Origin: an uncultured bacterium
GTDB taxonomy: Bacteria > Verrucomicrobiota > Kiritimatiellia > CAIKKV01 > CAIYGI01
Assembly (NCBI GenBank): GCA_903925685.1
Contig: CAIYGI010000092.1
Location: 1-43,257, forward strand
Direction: 5' to 3'
DNA: 43,257 bases
This document shows, one piece after another, positions 26,490 to 35,200 of the stretch. Numbering within the stretch: position 1 is the stretch's first letter; every line of letters begins with the position of its first letter. The notes below the pieces were generated by a model that did not search any database, was not told the origin of the DNA, and worked only from the letters and a program-made list of their open reading frames with translations. A program made the position numbers and the translations under genes.

Positions 26490-26742
26490 CGTGTCGACAC
26501 CCCATAGTCGGAAACACGGCCAAATTCGGCGGGGTTTTGAATGCGGCGCCTGCCCAGAAAACTGGGGTGGACACTGGGGTGAAAACTAAGATGGAAACTG
26601 GCAAGAAAACTAGGGTGAAAATTGGGATGAAGAGTGTCGAGTTGATCCGGTCGAATCCCATGGCGCCCGCGAAGAACTGGCACGCGTACTCGGGCTTGCA
26701 ATCAAATCATCGAAAGGATCTGCGGTTGACAATCAAGTCTGA
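26486..26742 (+). pseudogene. Decayed tail of a second COG2865-type gene (repeat linker plus frameshifted winged helix)
   Basis: The frame starting at 26486 (ATGA overlap with the previous stop) encodes a run of 4-residue repeats of KTGV/KTRV type, then KSVELIRSNP. This is the usual linker and first helix before the winged helix of COG2865 proteins. From about 26653 the similarity moves to another frame, which reads HGAREELARVLGLAIKSS and stops at 26742. That resembles the recognition-helix region, so a frameshift seems to split it. No AlbA_2 domain is attached. The original frame stays open to 26836 but its later part looks meaningless. A real small gene of 116 codons is the alternative. Confidence 0.4.
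26557..26628 (+). repeat. Degenerate 12-bp tandem repeat
   Basis: Six diverged units of the type GAAAACTGGGGT follow one another. In the 26486 frame they encode KTGV/DTGV/KTKM/ETGK/KTRV/KIGM. The sequence differs from the GCCCATGACGAG repeat 370 bp upstream but has the same 12-bp period and the same linker position relative to a winged helix. Confidence 0.75.
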
Positions 26743-26823
26743 AGCGGCCTATCAGAGGGCCATTGTTTCAATCATAGAGGGCGGTTACGAGGTCTTCGCA
26801 CGCCGAGAGGAGATATACGAGCT

Positions 26824-27999
26824 ATGGAAGCAATAGAACTTATCGAAATCATTGCGCGAGGCGAAGACAGTCGGACGCAGTTCAAGCGGAACTTGACGAA
26901 CGCCGAGTCGGTTGCCGGCGACATCGTCGCCTTCTCCAACAGCAAGGGCGGGCAGATTCTTGTTGGGGTCGGCGACCGAGGCGAGATTGTTGGACTTTCC
27001 CCGGATGACATTCGTCGTGTTAACCAACTCGTCTCGAATGCAGCGACCAATCTCGTGCGTCCAGCGGTGAATCCGTACAGCGAGAATATGGCCACCGCAG
27101 ACGGCCAAGTGGTCATGGTCGTCACGGTGTCGGAAGGCATATCCAAACCGTATGCCGACAACAATGGGGTCTTCTGGGTGAAATCCAGCTCCGACAAGCG
27201 CCGGGTAACGTCGCGCGAAGAAATCCAGCGGATGTTCCAAGGGGCAGGTCTGGTTCTTGCCGACGAGGTTCCTGTCGAGGGTGCCACAACTACCACTTTG
27301 AACATGGATCACCTCGGCGAGTTCTTTGCGAAGCAATATGGAGAGACACTAGACGTGGCCCTCGACAGGGACGGGATTTCGGTCGGTCAGTTGCTGAACA
27401 ATCTCGGTCTTGCGCGGGAGGCGAATCTCAATCTTGCCGGTTTGCTTCTGTTCGGACGCAACCCGCAACGGTCTCGCCCGGCTTTCCTTGTCAAAGCCGT
27501 TTCCTTTGTCGGCAACGATCCGGCAGGAGACAAGTATCGCGACAGCGAAGATATCGGCGGATGCTTGCGGGACATGCACAAGGGCACGATGTCCTTCTTG
27601 ACCCGCAATCTTCGCCGCTTGCAGGGCGGGAAGGGGTTCAACACCGAGGGGGACCTGGAACTTCCCGTTCCCGCCTTGGAGGAACTCGTCGTCAATATGC
27701 TCCTGCACCGCGACTACTTCATCTCCGCGCCCTGGCGAGTGATGATTTTCGACAACCGGGTCGAGCTGATCAGCCCCGGGGCGTTGCCGAACAACCTGAC
27801 CATCGAGAACATCCGCAACGGCGTTTCGGTCATACGGAACCCCTTGGTCGCTTCATTCGCGACCAAAGGAGGCGAACTGCCCTACCGCGGCATCGGCACG
27901 GGTATTCTCCGTGCACTCGCCTTAACGCCGGACATCGAGTTTGAATCAGACCATGACCGCAACCTCTTTACGGCACGCATTCCAAGGAAGACCGTATGA
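26824..27999 (+). CDS. AlbA_2 (schlafen-like) / COG2865 protein without winged helix
   Basis: 391 residues. The AlbA_2 domain is N-terminal (about 8-125), with EDSRTQFKRNL, SNSKGGQILVGVGDRGEIVGL and VKSSSDKRRVTS. The GHKL-like C-terminal part has LEELVVNMLLHRDYF, VMIFDNRVELISPGALPNNLT and GIGTGILRAL. The protein ends shortly after the GHKL-like part, without the repeat linker and winged helix found in its neighbour. GAGGAG precedes the ATG. It is the second schlafen-type gene of the island and only loosely similar to the first. It could be a nucleic-acid-binding effector, or a paralogue that swapped its tail with the remnant at 26486-26742. No transmembrane segment is seen. Confidence 0.8.
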   Translation: MEAIELIEIIARGEDSRTQFKRNLTNAESVAGDIVAFSNSKGGQILVGVGDRGEIVGLSPDDIRRVNQLVSNAATNLVRPAVNPYSENMATADGQVVMVVTVSEGISKPYADNNGVFWVKSSSDKRRVTSREEIQRMFQGAGLVLADEVPVEGATTTTLNMDHLGEFFAKQYGETLDVALDRDGISVGQLLNNLGLAREANLNLAGLLLFGRNPQRSRPAFLVKAVSFVGNDPAGDKYRDSEDIGGCLRDMHKGTMSFLTRNLRRLQGGKGFNTEGDLELPVPALEELVVNMLLHRDYFISAPWRVMIFDNRVELISPGALPNNLTIENIRNGVSVIRNPLVASFATKGGELPYRGIGTGILRALALTPDIEFESDHDRNLFTARIPRKTV

Positions 28000-28034
28000 C
28001 CGTGAGGAGTCCGGAGAAGAAAGACGCGGAGTGT

Positions 28035-28211
28035 AACCACGGAATACACGGAAGGACACGGAAATGGGAAATCTGTTGTACGAAGAGGAGAACCACCTGA
28101 AGGCAACCGGGATGCGTGTCGGCCTTCTGGTCAACTTCGGCCATCACCCAAAACTTGAATACGAGAGGTTCGCCCTGTGACTTTCCGTGCTTTTCCGTGT
28201 ATTCCGTGGTT
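28035..28211. repeat. Inverted-repeat element enclosing a GxxExxY remnant
   Basis: Two 30-bp arms, 28035-28064 and 28182-28211, are inverted repeats matching at 27 of 30 positions by hand alignment. Each arm contains three diverged copies of CACGGAA. The 117 bases between them are exactly one short reading frame. Arms of this CACGGAA type are often seen around GxxExxY genes in environmental genomes (from memory, not checked). The right arm ends 15 bases before the methylase ATG, so the element sits in that gene's leader. Confidence 0.8.
28064..28180 (+). pseudogene. C-terminal fragment of a GxxExxY-family protein
   Basis: A 38-codon frame from ATG 28064 to TGA 28180. It contains ENHLKATGMRVGLLVNFG and then PKLEYERFAL, which is how GxxExxY proteins usually end (KATG.RVGLL.NFG..KLE.KR). 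Full-length members are roughly 120 residues, and the N-terminal part with the GxxExxY motif is missing. The fragment fills the space between the inverted-repeat arms, starting on the last base of the left arm and ending one base before the right arm. Confidence 0.65.
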
Positions 28212-28226
28212 CAACTTCCTAATCCC

Positions 28227-31200
28227 ATGACCGACCAACCCAGACTCATTGAACGTGCCTTTCCGCTGAAACAGACGTCCATGGACAGTGTCCATGAGAA
28301 GAACGTCCGGCATGGGCACATCTCGACGCTGCATATCTGGCCGGCACGGCGGCCGTTGGCGGCTTGCCGGGCGGCGTTGATCGCGACGCTGCTGCCCGAT
28401 CCCGGCACGCCGGAAAAGCGGAAGGAATTGTGCGAGAAGTTCGCGGGCAAGGTGGTCGAGAAGCGGGAGAAGAAGAAACTGCCGAATGGCCAGATCGTCG
28501 AGCGCGTTACCGAGGAGACCGAGGGTGGTATCCTGCACTGGAAGCGGGAAACGGAGAATAAGGACACGCTGGAGTGGTTTCGGCAGGAGATCCGCAAGGC
28601 ATACGGCGGCCGGGCTCCGAAGGTGCTGGACCCCTTCGCCGGCGGCGGCGCGATCCCGCTGGAGGCCATGCGGCTCGGGTGCGAGGTGACTGCTTCCGAC
28701 ATCAACCCAGTCGCCTGGTTTCTTCTCAAGTGTACGCTGGAATACCCGCAGAAGTTCGCTGGCCAAACCCGACCCCTGCCGGACTTCATCCTCAAGAACC
28801 GGGAGTTCATGGCAGCGTTCTTCGAGTCCAAGGGCCTGTCGAAGAAGGACATTGCCAAGGAGTTGGAGACACTGGGCCATGAGAAGACCACCGACCAGCA
28901 TCTACCCGGCATGGCCCGTACCGATGTAACGATCGAAGCGGACCTTGCTTGGCACGTCCGGGCGTGGGGACAGTGGGTGTTCGATCAGGCACGGCGCGAA
29001 CTGGCACCGCACTACCCCACTTACGCCGACTTCCAGCCGTTGAAAGAGGGCATGCGGTCTTACGAGAAGCAGACCATGCGCTTGGTGCCGGTCAAGGACG
29101 ATGGCACGCTAGACATGGATAAGCTGAACGGCAGTTTCACGGACGACTACTTGCGCGACAAGACCAAACCTCGCTGGGTGGCCAAACCGACCGTCGCCTA
29201 CCTGTGGGCCCGCACGGTGAAGTGCAAGAACTGCCGCGCCACGATCCCGTTGCTTAAGACACGCTGGCTCTGTAAGAAGGACAAGAAACGCGTCCTGCTG
29301 ACGATGGAGCCAGACACAGATCATACGGGGGTGCTGTTTGGTATCGAGGAGAACCCGAGATCGGTCGGCAAGGATACTGGCGCGGGCACAATGTCGCGGG
29401 CCGGGGCTAAGTGTCCGTGCTGTCCTTCAATCGTCACGATGGAAGACATTCGCCTGGAGGGAAGAGCGGGATTGCTGGGACAGGCCATCACGGCAGTTGT
29501 GGCTGATGGACTGAATGGCAAAGAGTACCGGAGGCCGACCGAGTTGGAGAATCGGCTCACGCAGGAAGCAGCAAAGCAGCTTGAGATCGTCTTTCGTCAT
29601 GTTCCCTTTGGCTTGCCCAAAGAGCGCATAGTCGAGGATGCAAAGCGCAACACGTGGTGCGTGCAATACGGCGCAACTGAGTTCATGCACCTATACACAC
29701 CACGGGCACTGGTTGCCTTGGGAACGCTCCTCAACGCAAGCAAGTCTGCCTCCACACACGAGAGTATCTTGCCAGAGGTGCTCCCGTACCTTGCGCTTAC
29801 TCTTGATCGTCTCGCCGACTCGATCAGTAGCGTCTGCTCTTGGCGTAATGGTGTGGAGGCAACGCGAAGTACATTTACACGGTTTGCCCTGCCGTTCGTC
29901 TGGGACTTCGCGGAAGTTAACCCCTGCTCATCCACTTGTGGGAACTACCTTGCGAACGTCGATTGGATAGCCCGCTTCCTTGATGCCGAGTTGTCAACAT
30001 TTGACAAGGCTATGCCGCCAAGTGTCCGAAAGCGCAGTGCCCTGGTCTCGTCGGGAGAGCAGTTTGACCTCATCATGACTGACCCTCCCTACTACGATGC
30101 CATAGGATACGCGGTACTGATGGATTTCTTCTTTACTTGGCTGCGACGGTCATCCGCCGCATTCCTGCCGGATTGCGTCGGCAATCTCGAAGGAACAGAG
30201 ACGCCGAAGTGGAACTCCGACACCGCGGATGGCGAGATCGTGGACGATGCAACTCGATTCGGAGGGGACAAAGCAAGTTCGCGACAGAACTATGAAGATT
30301 CGATGGCCAAGGTGTTCGCGATCTGTGCTCAGTCACTGCGCCCGGAGGGTCGCTTTGTAGTTGTCTTTGCCCATAAGGATCCCAAAGCGTGGGAGACCCT
30401 GCTGGCTGCGATCATCCGGGCGGGTTTTGTTGTCGATGGATCGTGGCCTATCTTTACTGAAAGGGCCGCCAGGACTCGCTCGCTTTCATCTGCGGCGCTT
30501 TCCTCTTCTGTCTGGATGGTCTGCCGAAAACGCCCACCTTCCCGACCGGGCTGGCGTAATGAGGTCCTCAAGGAAATGCAGGCGAACATCGGGCAGCGGC
30601 TGACTGAGTTCTGGGATGCGGGGATTCGCGGGCCGGACTTTGTGTGGGCCGCACTCGGGCCGGCGCTGGAGGCGTACAGCAAGTATCCGGTGGTGAAGAC
30701 CGATAAGCCGGAGAACCCTACGATGACGGTGTCGGAGTTCCTGTCCCATGTGCGCCGCATTGTAATCGATTTTGTGGTAGGCCGCGTGCTTTCGCGCGGC
30801 GAGAAGTCCGACATGCAGTTGGCCGACAAGCTGGACGGCGTGACGGCCTACTACCTCCTGCATCGGAACGATTTCAAGATGGACCCCGCGCCGGCGGGGG
30901 CGTGCATTCTGTATGCGCTGTCCTGCGGTGTGTCGGATCACGATCTGGCGCAGATGTGGGGACTGACGATGAGCGCAGCGGAGAAGAAAGATACGGAAGC
31001 TGCCGAAAGGGTGGACGACAATGAGGGCGAAGGGGAAGAATCGGCAGGGTCTGGTAGCGAAGTCCGGCTGCGGACATGGACCCAGCGTAAGGCCAAGAAC
31101 CTCGGCATCGAGGCGCCGGGCGGTCGGGAGGTCCCCATCATTGATCGCATCCACCGGCTGATGCACCTATGGACCGAAGGTGACGTGCAGAAGGTGGATG

Positions 31201-31376
31201 CCTACCTGGACGACAATGCCCTGCGTGGCAACGAACTCTTCCGTCGCGTTCTCCAGGCGATTATCGAACTGGCTGAGGAAGGCACCGAGGAACGCTCGCT
31301 GCTGGAGAGCATCAGCAATCAGATCCAGGGCAAGGGCGCGGTGGTGGAAGATAGGCAAGAGAAACTGTTCAAGTAA
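28227..31376 (+). CDS. DUF1156-type DNA adenine methylase (COG1743)
   Basis: 1049 residues. An N-terminal DUF1156 region (RLIERAFPLKQTSMDSVHEKNVRHGHISTLHIWPARRPL) is followed by the SAM-binding motif DPFAGGGAIPLEAM (Asp135). A long insert has zinc-ribbon-like cysteines (Cys333/Cys336; CPCC at 396-399). The catalytic motif DPPYYD (Asp619) marks an amino-methyltransferase, probably N6-adenine. The C-terminal part is helical and acidic. In defence islands this family modifies host DNA so that the associated helicase/ATPase machinery spares it. The frame opens at 28116 within the GxxExxY element, but similarity begins at the ATG at 28227. That ATG lacks a clear ribosome-binding site, perhaps because the inverted-repeat element landed in the leader. 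Confidence 0.9.
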   Translation: MTDQPRLIERAFPLKQTSMDSVHEKNVRHGHISTLHIWPARRPLAACRAALIATLLPDPGTPEKRKELCEKFAGKVVEKREKKKLPNGQIVERVTEETEGGILHWKRETENKDTLEWFRQEIRKAYGGRAPKVLDPFAGGGAIPLEAMRLGCEVTASDINPVAWFLLKCTLEYPQKFAGQTRPLPDFILKNREFMAAFFESKGLSKKDIAKELETLGHEKTTDQHLPGMARTDVTIEADLAWHVRAWGQWVFDQARRELAPHYPTYADFQPLKEGMRSYEKQTMRLVPVKDDGTLDMDKLNGSFTDDYLRDKTKPRWVAKPTVAYLWARTVKCKNCRATIPLLKTRWLCKKDKKRVLLTMEPDTDHTGVLFGIEENPRSVGKDTGAGTMSRAGAKCPCCPSIVTMEDIRLEGRAGLLGQAITAVVADGLNGKEYRRPTELENRLTQEAAKQLEIVFRHVPFGLPKERIVEDAKRNTWCVQYGATEFMHLYTPRALVALGTLLNASKSASTHESILPEVLPYLALTLDRLADSISSVCSWRNGVEATRSTFTRFALPFVWDFAEVNPCSSTCGNYLANVDWIARFLDAELSTFDKAMPPSVRKRSALVSSGEQFDLIMTDPPYYDAIGYAVLMDFFFTWLRRSSAAFLPDCVGNLEGTETPKWNSDTADGEIVDDATRFGGDKASSRQNYEDSMAKVFAICAQSLRPEGRFVVVFAHKDPKAWETLLAAIIRAGFVVDGSWPIFTERAARTRSLSSAALSSSVWMVCRKRPPSRPGWRNEVLKEMQANIGQRLTEFWDAGIRGPDFVWAALGPALEAYSKYPVVKTDKPENPTMTVSEFLSHVRRIVIDFVVGRVLSRGEKSDMQLADKLDGVTAYYLLHRNDFKMDPAPAGACILYALSCGVSDHDLAQMWGLTMSAAEKKDTEAAERVDDNEGEGEESAGSGSEVRLRTWTQRKAKNLGIEAPGGREVPIIDRIHRLMHLWTEGDVQKVDAYLDDNALRGNELFRRVLQAIIELAEEGTEERSLLESISNQIQGKGAVVEDRQEKLFK

Positions 31377-31389
31377 CGGAGGTTACACC

Positions 31390-32175
31390 ATGATCTACAA
31401 GTACACAGGACACGGCATGCAGACGCTTGGATGTCGCCGTTTGAAGGTCAACCACCCAACCAAGTACAACGACCCGTTTGAATTCCTTCCGCGCATCTCG
31501 CCTTCTGTGACTGACGCGCAGATTGATCAGAAGCTAAACGACCCTCAAACGCAACATCATTTCTATGACATGTGGCACATGTCGAATACCGGAGCTTTCA
31601 ATGACTTCCTCCTTTGGCTTCAGCAGAACCAGGTCGCCGCACGTCAGGCATATCGTTCAGCCTTCTCGCCAGAACACTTCAGGGAGATTGCTGGACGGCA
31701 TTTCGCGGTTTGTTGTTTCTCGGATCGACGGGATTCGATGCTAATGTGGTCGCACTACGCTCATTCGCACGCAGGGATGGTCATCGGTTTTGACGAGCAG
31801 TTGCTTGCACCGCCCAGTTGCTTCTTTCCGGTGTCCTACGACCATGACCGTCAGGAGTACCATCCGGTGATGAACATGGCGAACACCGACCCCGTCATTC
31901 CGGTTCTCACTCGCAAGTCCACAGATTGGTCATACGAGCATGAAATCCGTATGCTCGTGGCGTGGAGTGTTTGTGTTAAGGATGGTGAGCACACTTTCTA
32001 CCCCTTTGATGCTGAGGATGTGAGAGAAGTGGTGCTCGGATGCGCCTTCCCATCCGATTCTGTAGCGGGGGTGTGTTCCGTCGTCGCCAATCTGTATCCA
32101 CATGCGGTTGTCACACAGATGCGGACGCATCCAACAGCGTATGAACTCGTGGAACAACCAGTGGTGTATCCATGA
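31390..32175 (+). CDS. DUF2971 domain protein
   Basis: 261 residues, cytoplasmic. It begins MIYKYTGHGMQTL, followed by LKVNHPTKYNDPFEF, then FAVCCFSDRRDSMLMWSHYAHSHAGMVIGFD and a later STDWSYEHEIRMLV. These are the standard conserved blocks of DUF2971, a family of unknown activity found often in defence islands and beside toxin-like genes. GGAGG lies about eight bases upstream of the ATG and 13 bases separate it from the methylase stop, so it is co-transcribed. An open frame reaching back to 31180 overlaps the methylase and is not the real start. The stop overlaps the next mini-ORF start (ATGA). Confidence 0.83.
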   Translation: MIYKYTGHGMQTLGCRRLKVNHPTKYNDPFEFLPRISPSVTDAQIDQKLNDPQTQHHFYDMWHMSNTGAFNDFLLWLQQNQVAARQAYRSAFSPEHFREIAGRHFAVCCFSDRRDSMLMWSHYAHSHAGMVIGFDEQLLAPPSCFFPVSYDHDRQEYHPVMNMANTDPVIPVLTRKSTDWSYEHEIRMLVAWSVCVKDGEHTFYPFDAEDVREVVLGCAFPSDSVAGVCSVVANLYPHAVVTQMRTHPTAYELVEQPVVYP

Positions 32176-32285
32176 GTCTACCGATCATCATTGAGCCCTT
32201 GTTGACCGGAACGGAAGGCGAAGAACCGCTGATGACGTACTCCGTCGTGAATGGTGCAATTAAGGTGGAAAGGAAGCATTTATGA
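32172..32285 (+). CDS. 37-residue mini-ORF linking DUF2971 and DUF499 genes
   Basis: Runs from ATG 32172, overlapping the DUF2971 stop (ATGA), to TGA 32285, which overlaps the DUF499 start (ATGA). The product begins MSLPIIIEPLLTGTEGEEPL and ends in a basic VERKHL. The ribosome-binding site of the DUF499 gene (AGGAAG) lies inside its last codons. It has no recognised family. It could be a real small protein, or simply a device that keeps ribosomes moving from one gene to the next. The double four-base overlap is what argues that it is translated. Confidence 0.5.
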   Translation: MSLPIIIEPLLTGTEGEEPLMTYSVVNGAIKVERKHL

Positions 32286-35200
32286 GCAAGACACCATGGA
32301 AGCCGTGGCATCAGGTAGTGAAGCTGCGGGACGATCTGAAGACCGGCCAATTGGCCATGCACATGTTCGCCGCCGACCTTTACGAGGTGGCAATGCAGAG
32401 CGGCAAGCGGCCTGTGTATGAGCGCCCCGACCAGTTCTTCGCGCTCACGTACCCGACCTACAACCTCCGCAAGTTGGCCAAAGACGTTGTACTGCGGCTG
32501 GCCGGCGAGAACGACAAGGCGGTCCGACAACTCGAACTGACCTACGGCGGCGGCAAGACGCACGCGCTGATCACCCTCTACCACCTGACGAATGACCCAG
32601 CCAAGCTGCCCGACCTGGCCGCTGTGCGAGAGTTCAAAGAGACGATCGACCACAAGTTGCCGAGGTCCCGCGTGGTAGCCATGTGCTTCGACAAGATGGA
32701 TGTCGAAAAGGGCATCGAGGTCTGTGCTCCTGACGGGAAGACGCGCTGGCTCAAGTATCCGTGGAGCTGGCTTGCCTATCAGGCGGATGGCGACCGGGGC
32801 CTAAAGGCGCTTTCGGCCAGCGGCAAGGTCGAAGAACGCACGTCCCCACCGGCCGAACCGCTGCTCGTGGAGGTGCTGTCCGCGCCGGCCAAGGACAAGC
32901 TCGCTACGTTGATCCTGATTGATGAAGTGCTCATGTACGCTCGGCAGATGGTGGCGCTCGACGGCGCTTGGCATGACCGGCTGGTGGATTTCTTCCAGTA
33001 CCTGACCCAGGCTGCGGCTAAAGTGGATCGGTGCTGCGTCGTGGCCTCCCTTCTGGCCAGCGATCCCGAGAAGAGCGACACGGTGGGCCGTAAGATTCAG
33101 AGCAGCCTCTACGACATCTTCCAGCGGGAGCGGGAAGAGACGGTCGAGCCGGTCCAGAAAGAGGACGTGGCCGAGATTCTGCGTCGTCGCTTCTTCACCC
33201 CGGATTCCATCATGGACAAGGACGCCTTCAAGCCGCACGTCGTGGCCGCGCTCAAGGGTGTTATCGCCCTGGACGAACAAACGGCCAAGTCAGGCGTGAC
33301 CGCCGAGCAGCGGTTCCTGACCAGCTATCCGTTCCATCCGGACTTGACCGACGTGTTCTATGCCAAATGGACGAGCCTGGATCGGTTCCAGAAGACCCGC
33401 GGTATCCTGCGTACCTTCGCCATGGCCCTGCGCGAAGCGGAGAAGTGGGACGACAGTCCGCTCGTCGGGGCTAATGTCTTCATGAGCGCACCGGGCAAGG
33501 CGGGGCTGTCGGAAGCTGCCAGGGAATTGGTGACGGTTGCCGAAACTGAGGAATACGAAGGCAAGAAGCCGAACTGGGCGCCTATCATCGAGAGCGAGAT
33601 GGAACGTGCCGCGCAGATTCAGACCGATTCCGTGGGACTCAAATACCGGGAAGTGGAACAGGCCGTGTTCGCGACGTTCCTGCACTCTCAGCCCATCGGG
33701 AAGAGCGCCCAGTTGCGCGATCTCATGCTGCTGGTCAGTCCCACCCGGCCCGACCGGATCGAACTGGGCAAGGGTTTGCTGCGGTGGGCACAGACGAGCC
33801 ATTGGCTGGATGATCGCTACACCGCGATCGAGGGAAACGAACTGCCGAAGACATGGCGGCTGGGCAACCGGCCGAATCTGACGCAGATGCACGCGGAATC
33901 GGCCCGGAACATCCCCGACGAGATGGTGGATGCCACGCTGCTCGATGAAATACAGAAGGTCAAACAGCTTACGAAGGAGGCATCCGCCCTGGGCGTGCGC
34001 GTACACAACCTACCGGCACACCCCAGCGATGTGGAAGACGACGGCGACTTCCACTACGCCGTGCTGGGACCGCAGGCGGCATGCGAATCCGGCAAGCCGA
34101 GCAGTGTTGCCGTGCGTTACCTGGACGAGACAACGGGATCGAATAAGCCCCGCGTGTTCCGTAATGCCGTTGTGCTGGCGTGTCCCTCGAAAGACGGAAT
34201 GGAGATCGCCCGCCGGCGAATCAGGGAGCACCTGGCATGGCTGGACGTCCAGGACAAGCTCGGCAAGAAGGAAGACGGCAAGGAGGTCAAGATCGACCCC
34301 GTGCGAGCGACCGCCCTGATGATGAACGTGGACCAGGCCAAGAAGCGTGTCCCGGAAGCCATCCTGCAGGCGTATTGCATCGTGGTAACCATTTCCGACA
34401 AGAACGAGCCCCAGGCTTTCAAACTGACGCTGAAGGACGACCCGCTGTTCATCACGATCAAAGAGGACGACCGGTCACGTATCCGGGACACCGCCATCAC
34501 AGCCGATGCCCTAATACCTGGAGGACCGTACGACCTGTGGAAGGAAGGCGAGGACTGCCGGCGGATCAAGGATCTCGTGGGTGCATTCGCACAGATGCCG
34601 CACTTGCCGAAGATGCTAAACGTGCGGGCGATTCACGAGACGCTCGTACGCGGATGCGAGGAAGGGGCCTTCGTGCTTAGGCTCCCGCGGCCAAACCGGA
34701 CCTTTAGGACTTGGTGGCGAGCACGGCCAGATGACGTATCGCTCAAAGACGCGGCCATGGAGGTTGTGCTGCCCGAGAAGGCGGAATTGTCCGACATGCC
34801 GTCCGATATGCTGGCCAAGGACAAGCTACCCGGCCTGTGGAAGGCGGACAAAATACAGGTGAAGGACGCGTACCAGTACTTCTCCGGCCAGACGGTGATA
34901 CAGGTTGAGCGTGGCGGGTACCAGGAACCAATGACGGTACCGAAGGCACCCCCGGCTGTCGTTGATGTGGCGATAACCGATGCCGTTGGCAAGGGGCTGA
35001 TCTGGCTGCTCTCAGGGCCGTCAAGCATTCTGCAGGAGACTGTGCCCGCAGGCATCATCACGGGCGATGCGGAATTGCGTGGTCCGCCCGTGTCAGTGCT
35101 CGCAACACAGATCCTGCCCCAAGCCTTGACCGAGGCGTGGAAGGACAACAAGACCACGGCCCTGTCCATAGCCACGGTGCTATCGCAGAAAGCGAGTCTG

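Noticed and set aside
26181-26628. Short repeats as a CRISPR array
   Set aside because: The units are 12 bp and directly adjacent with no spacers, and they encode protein linkers.
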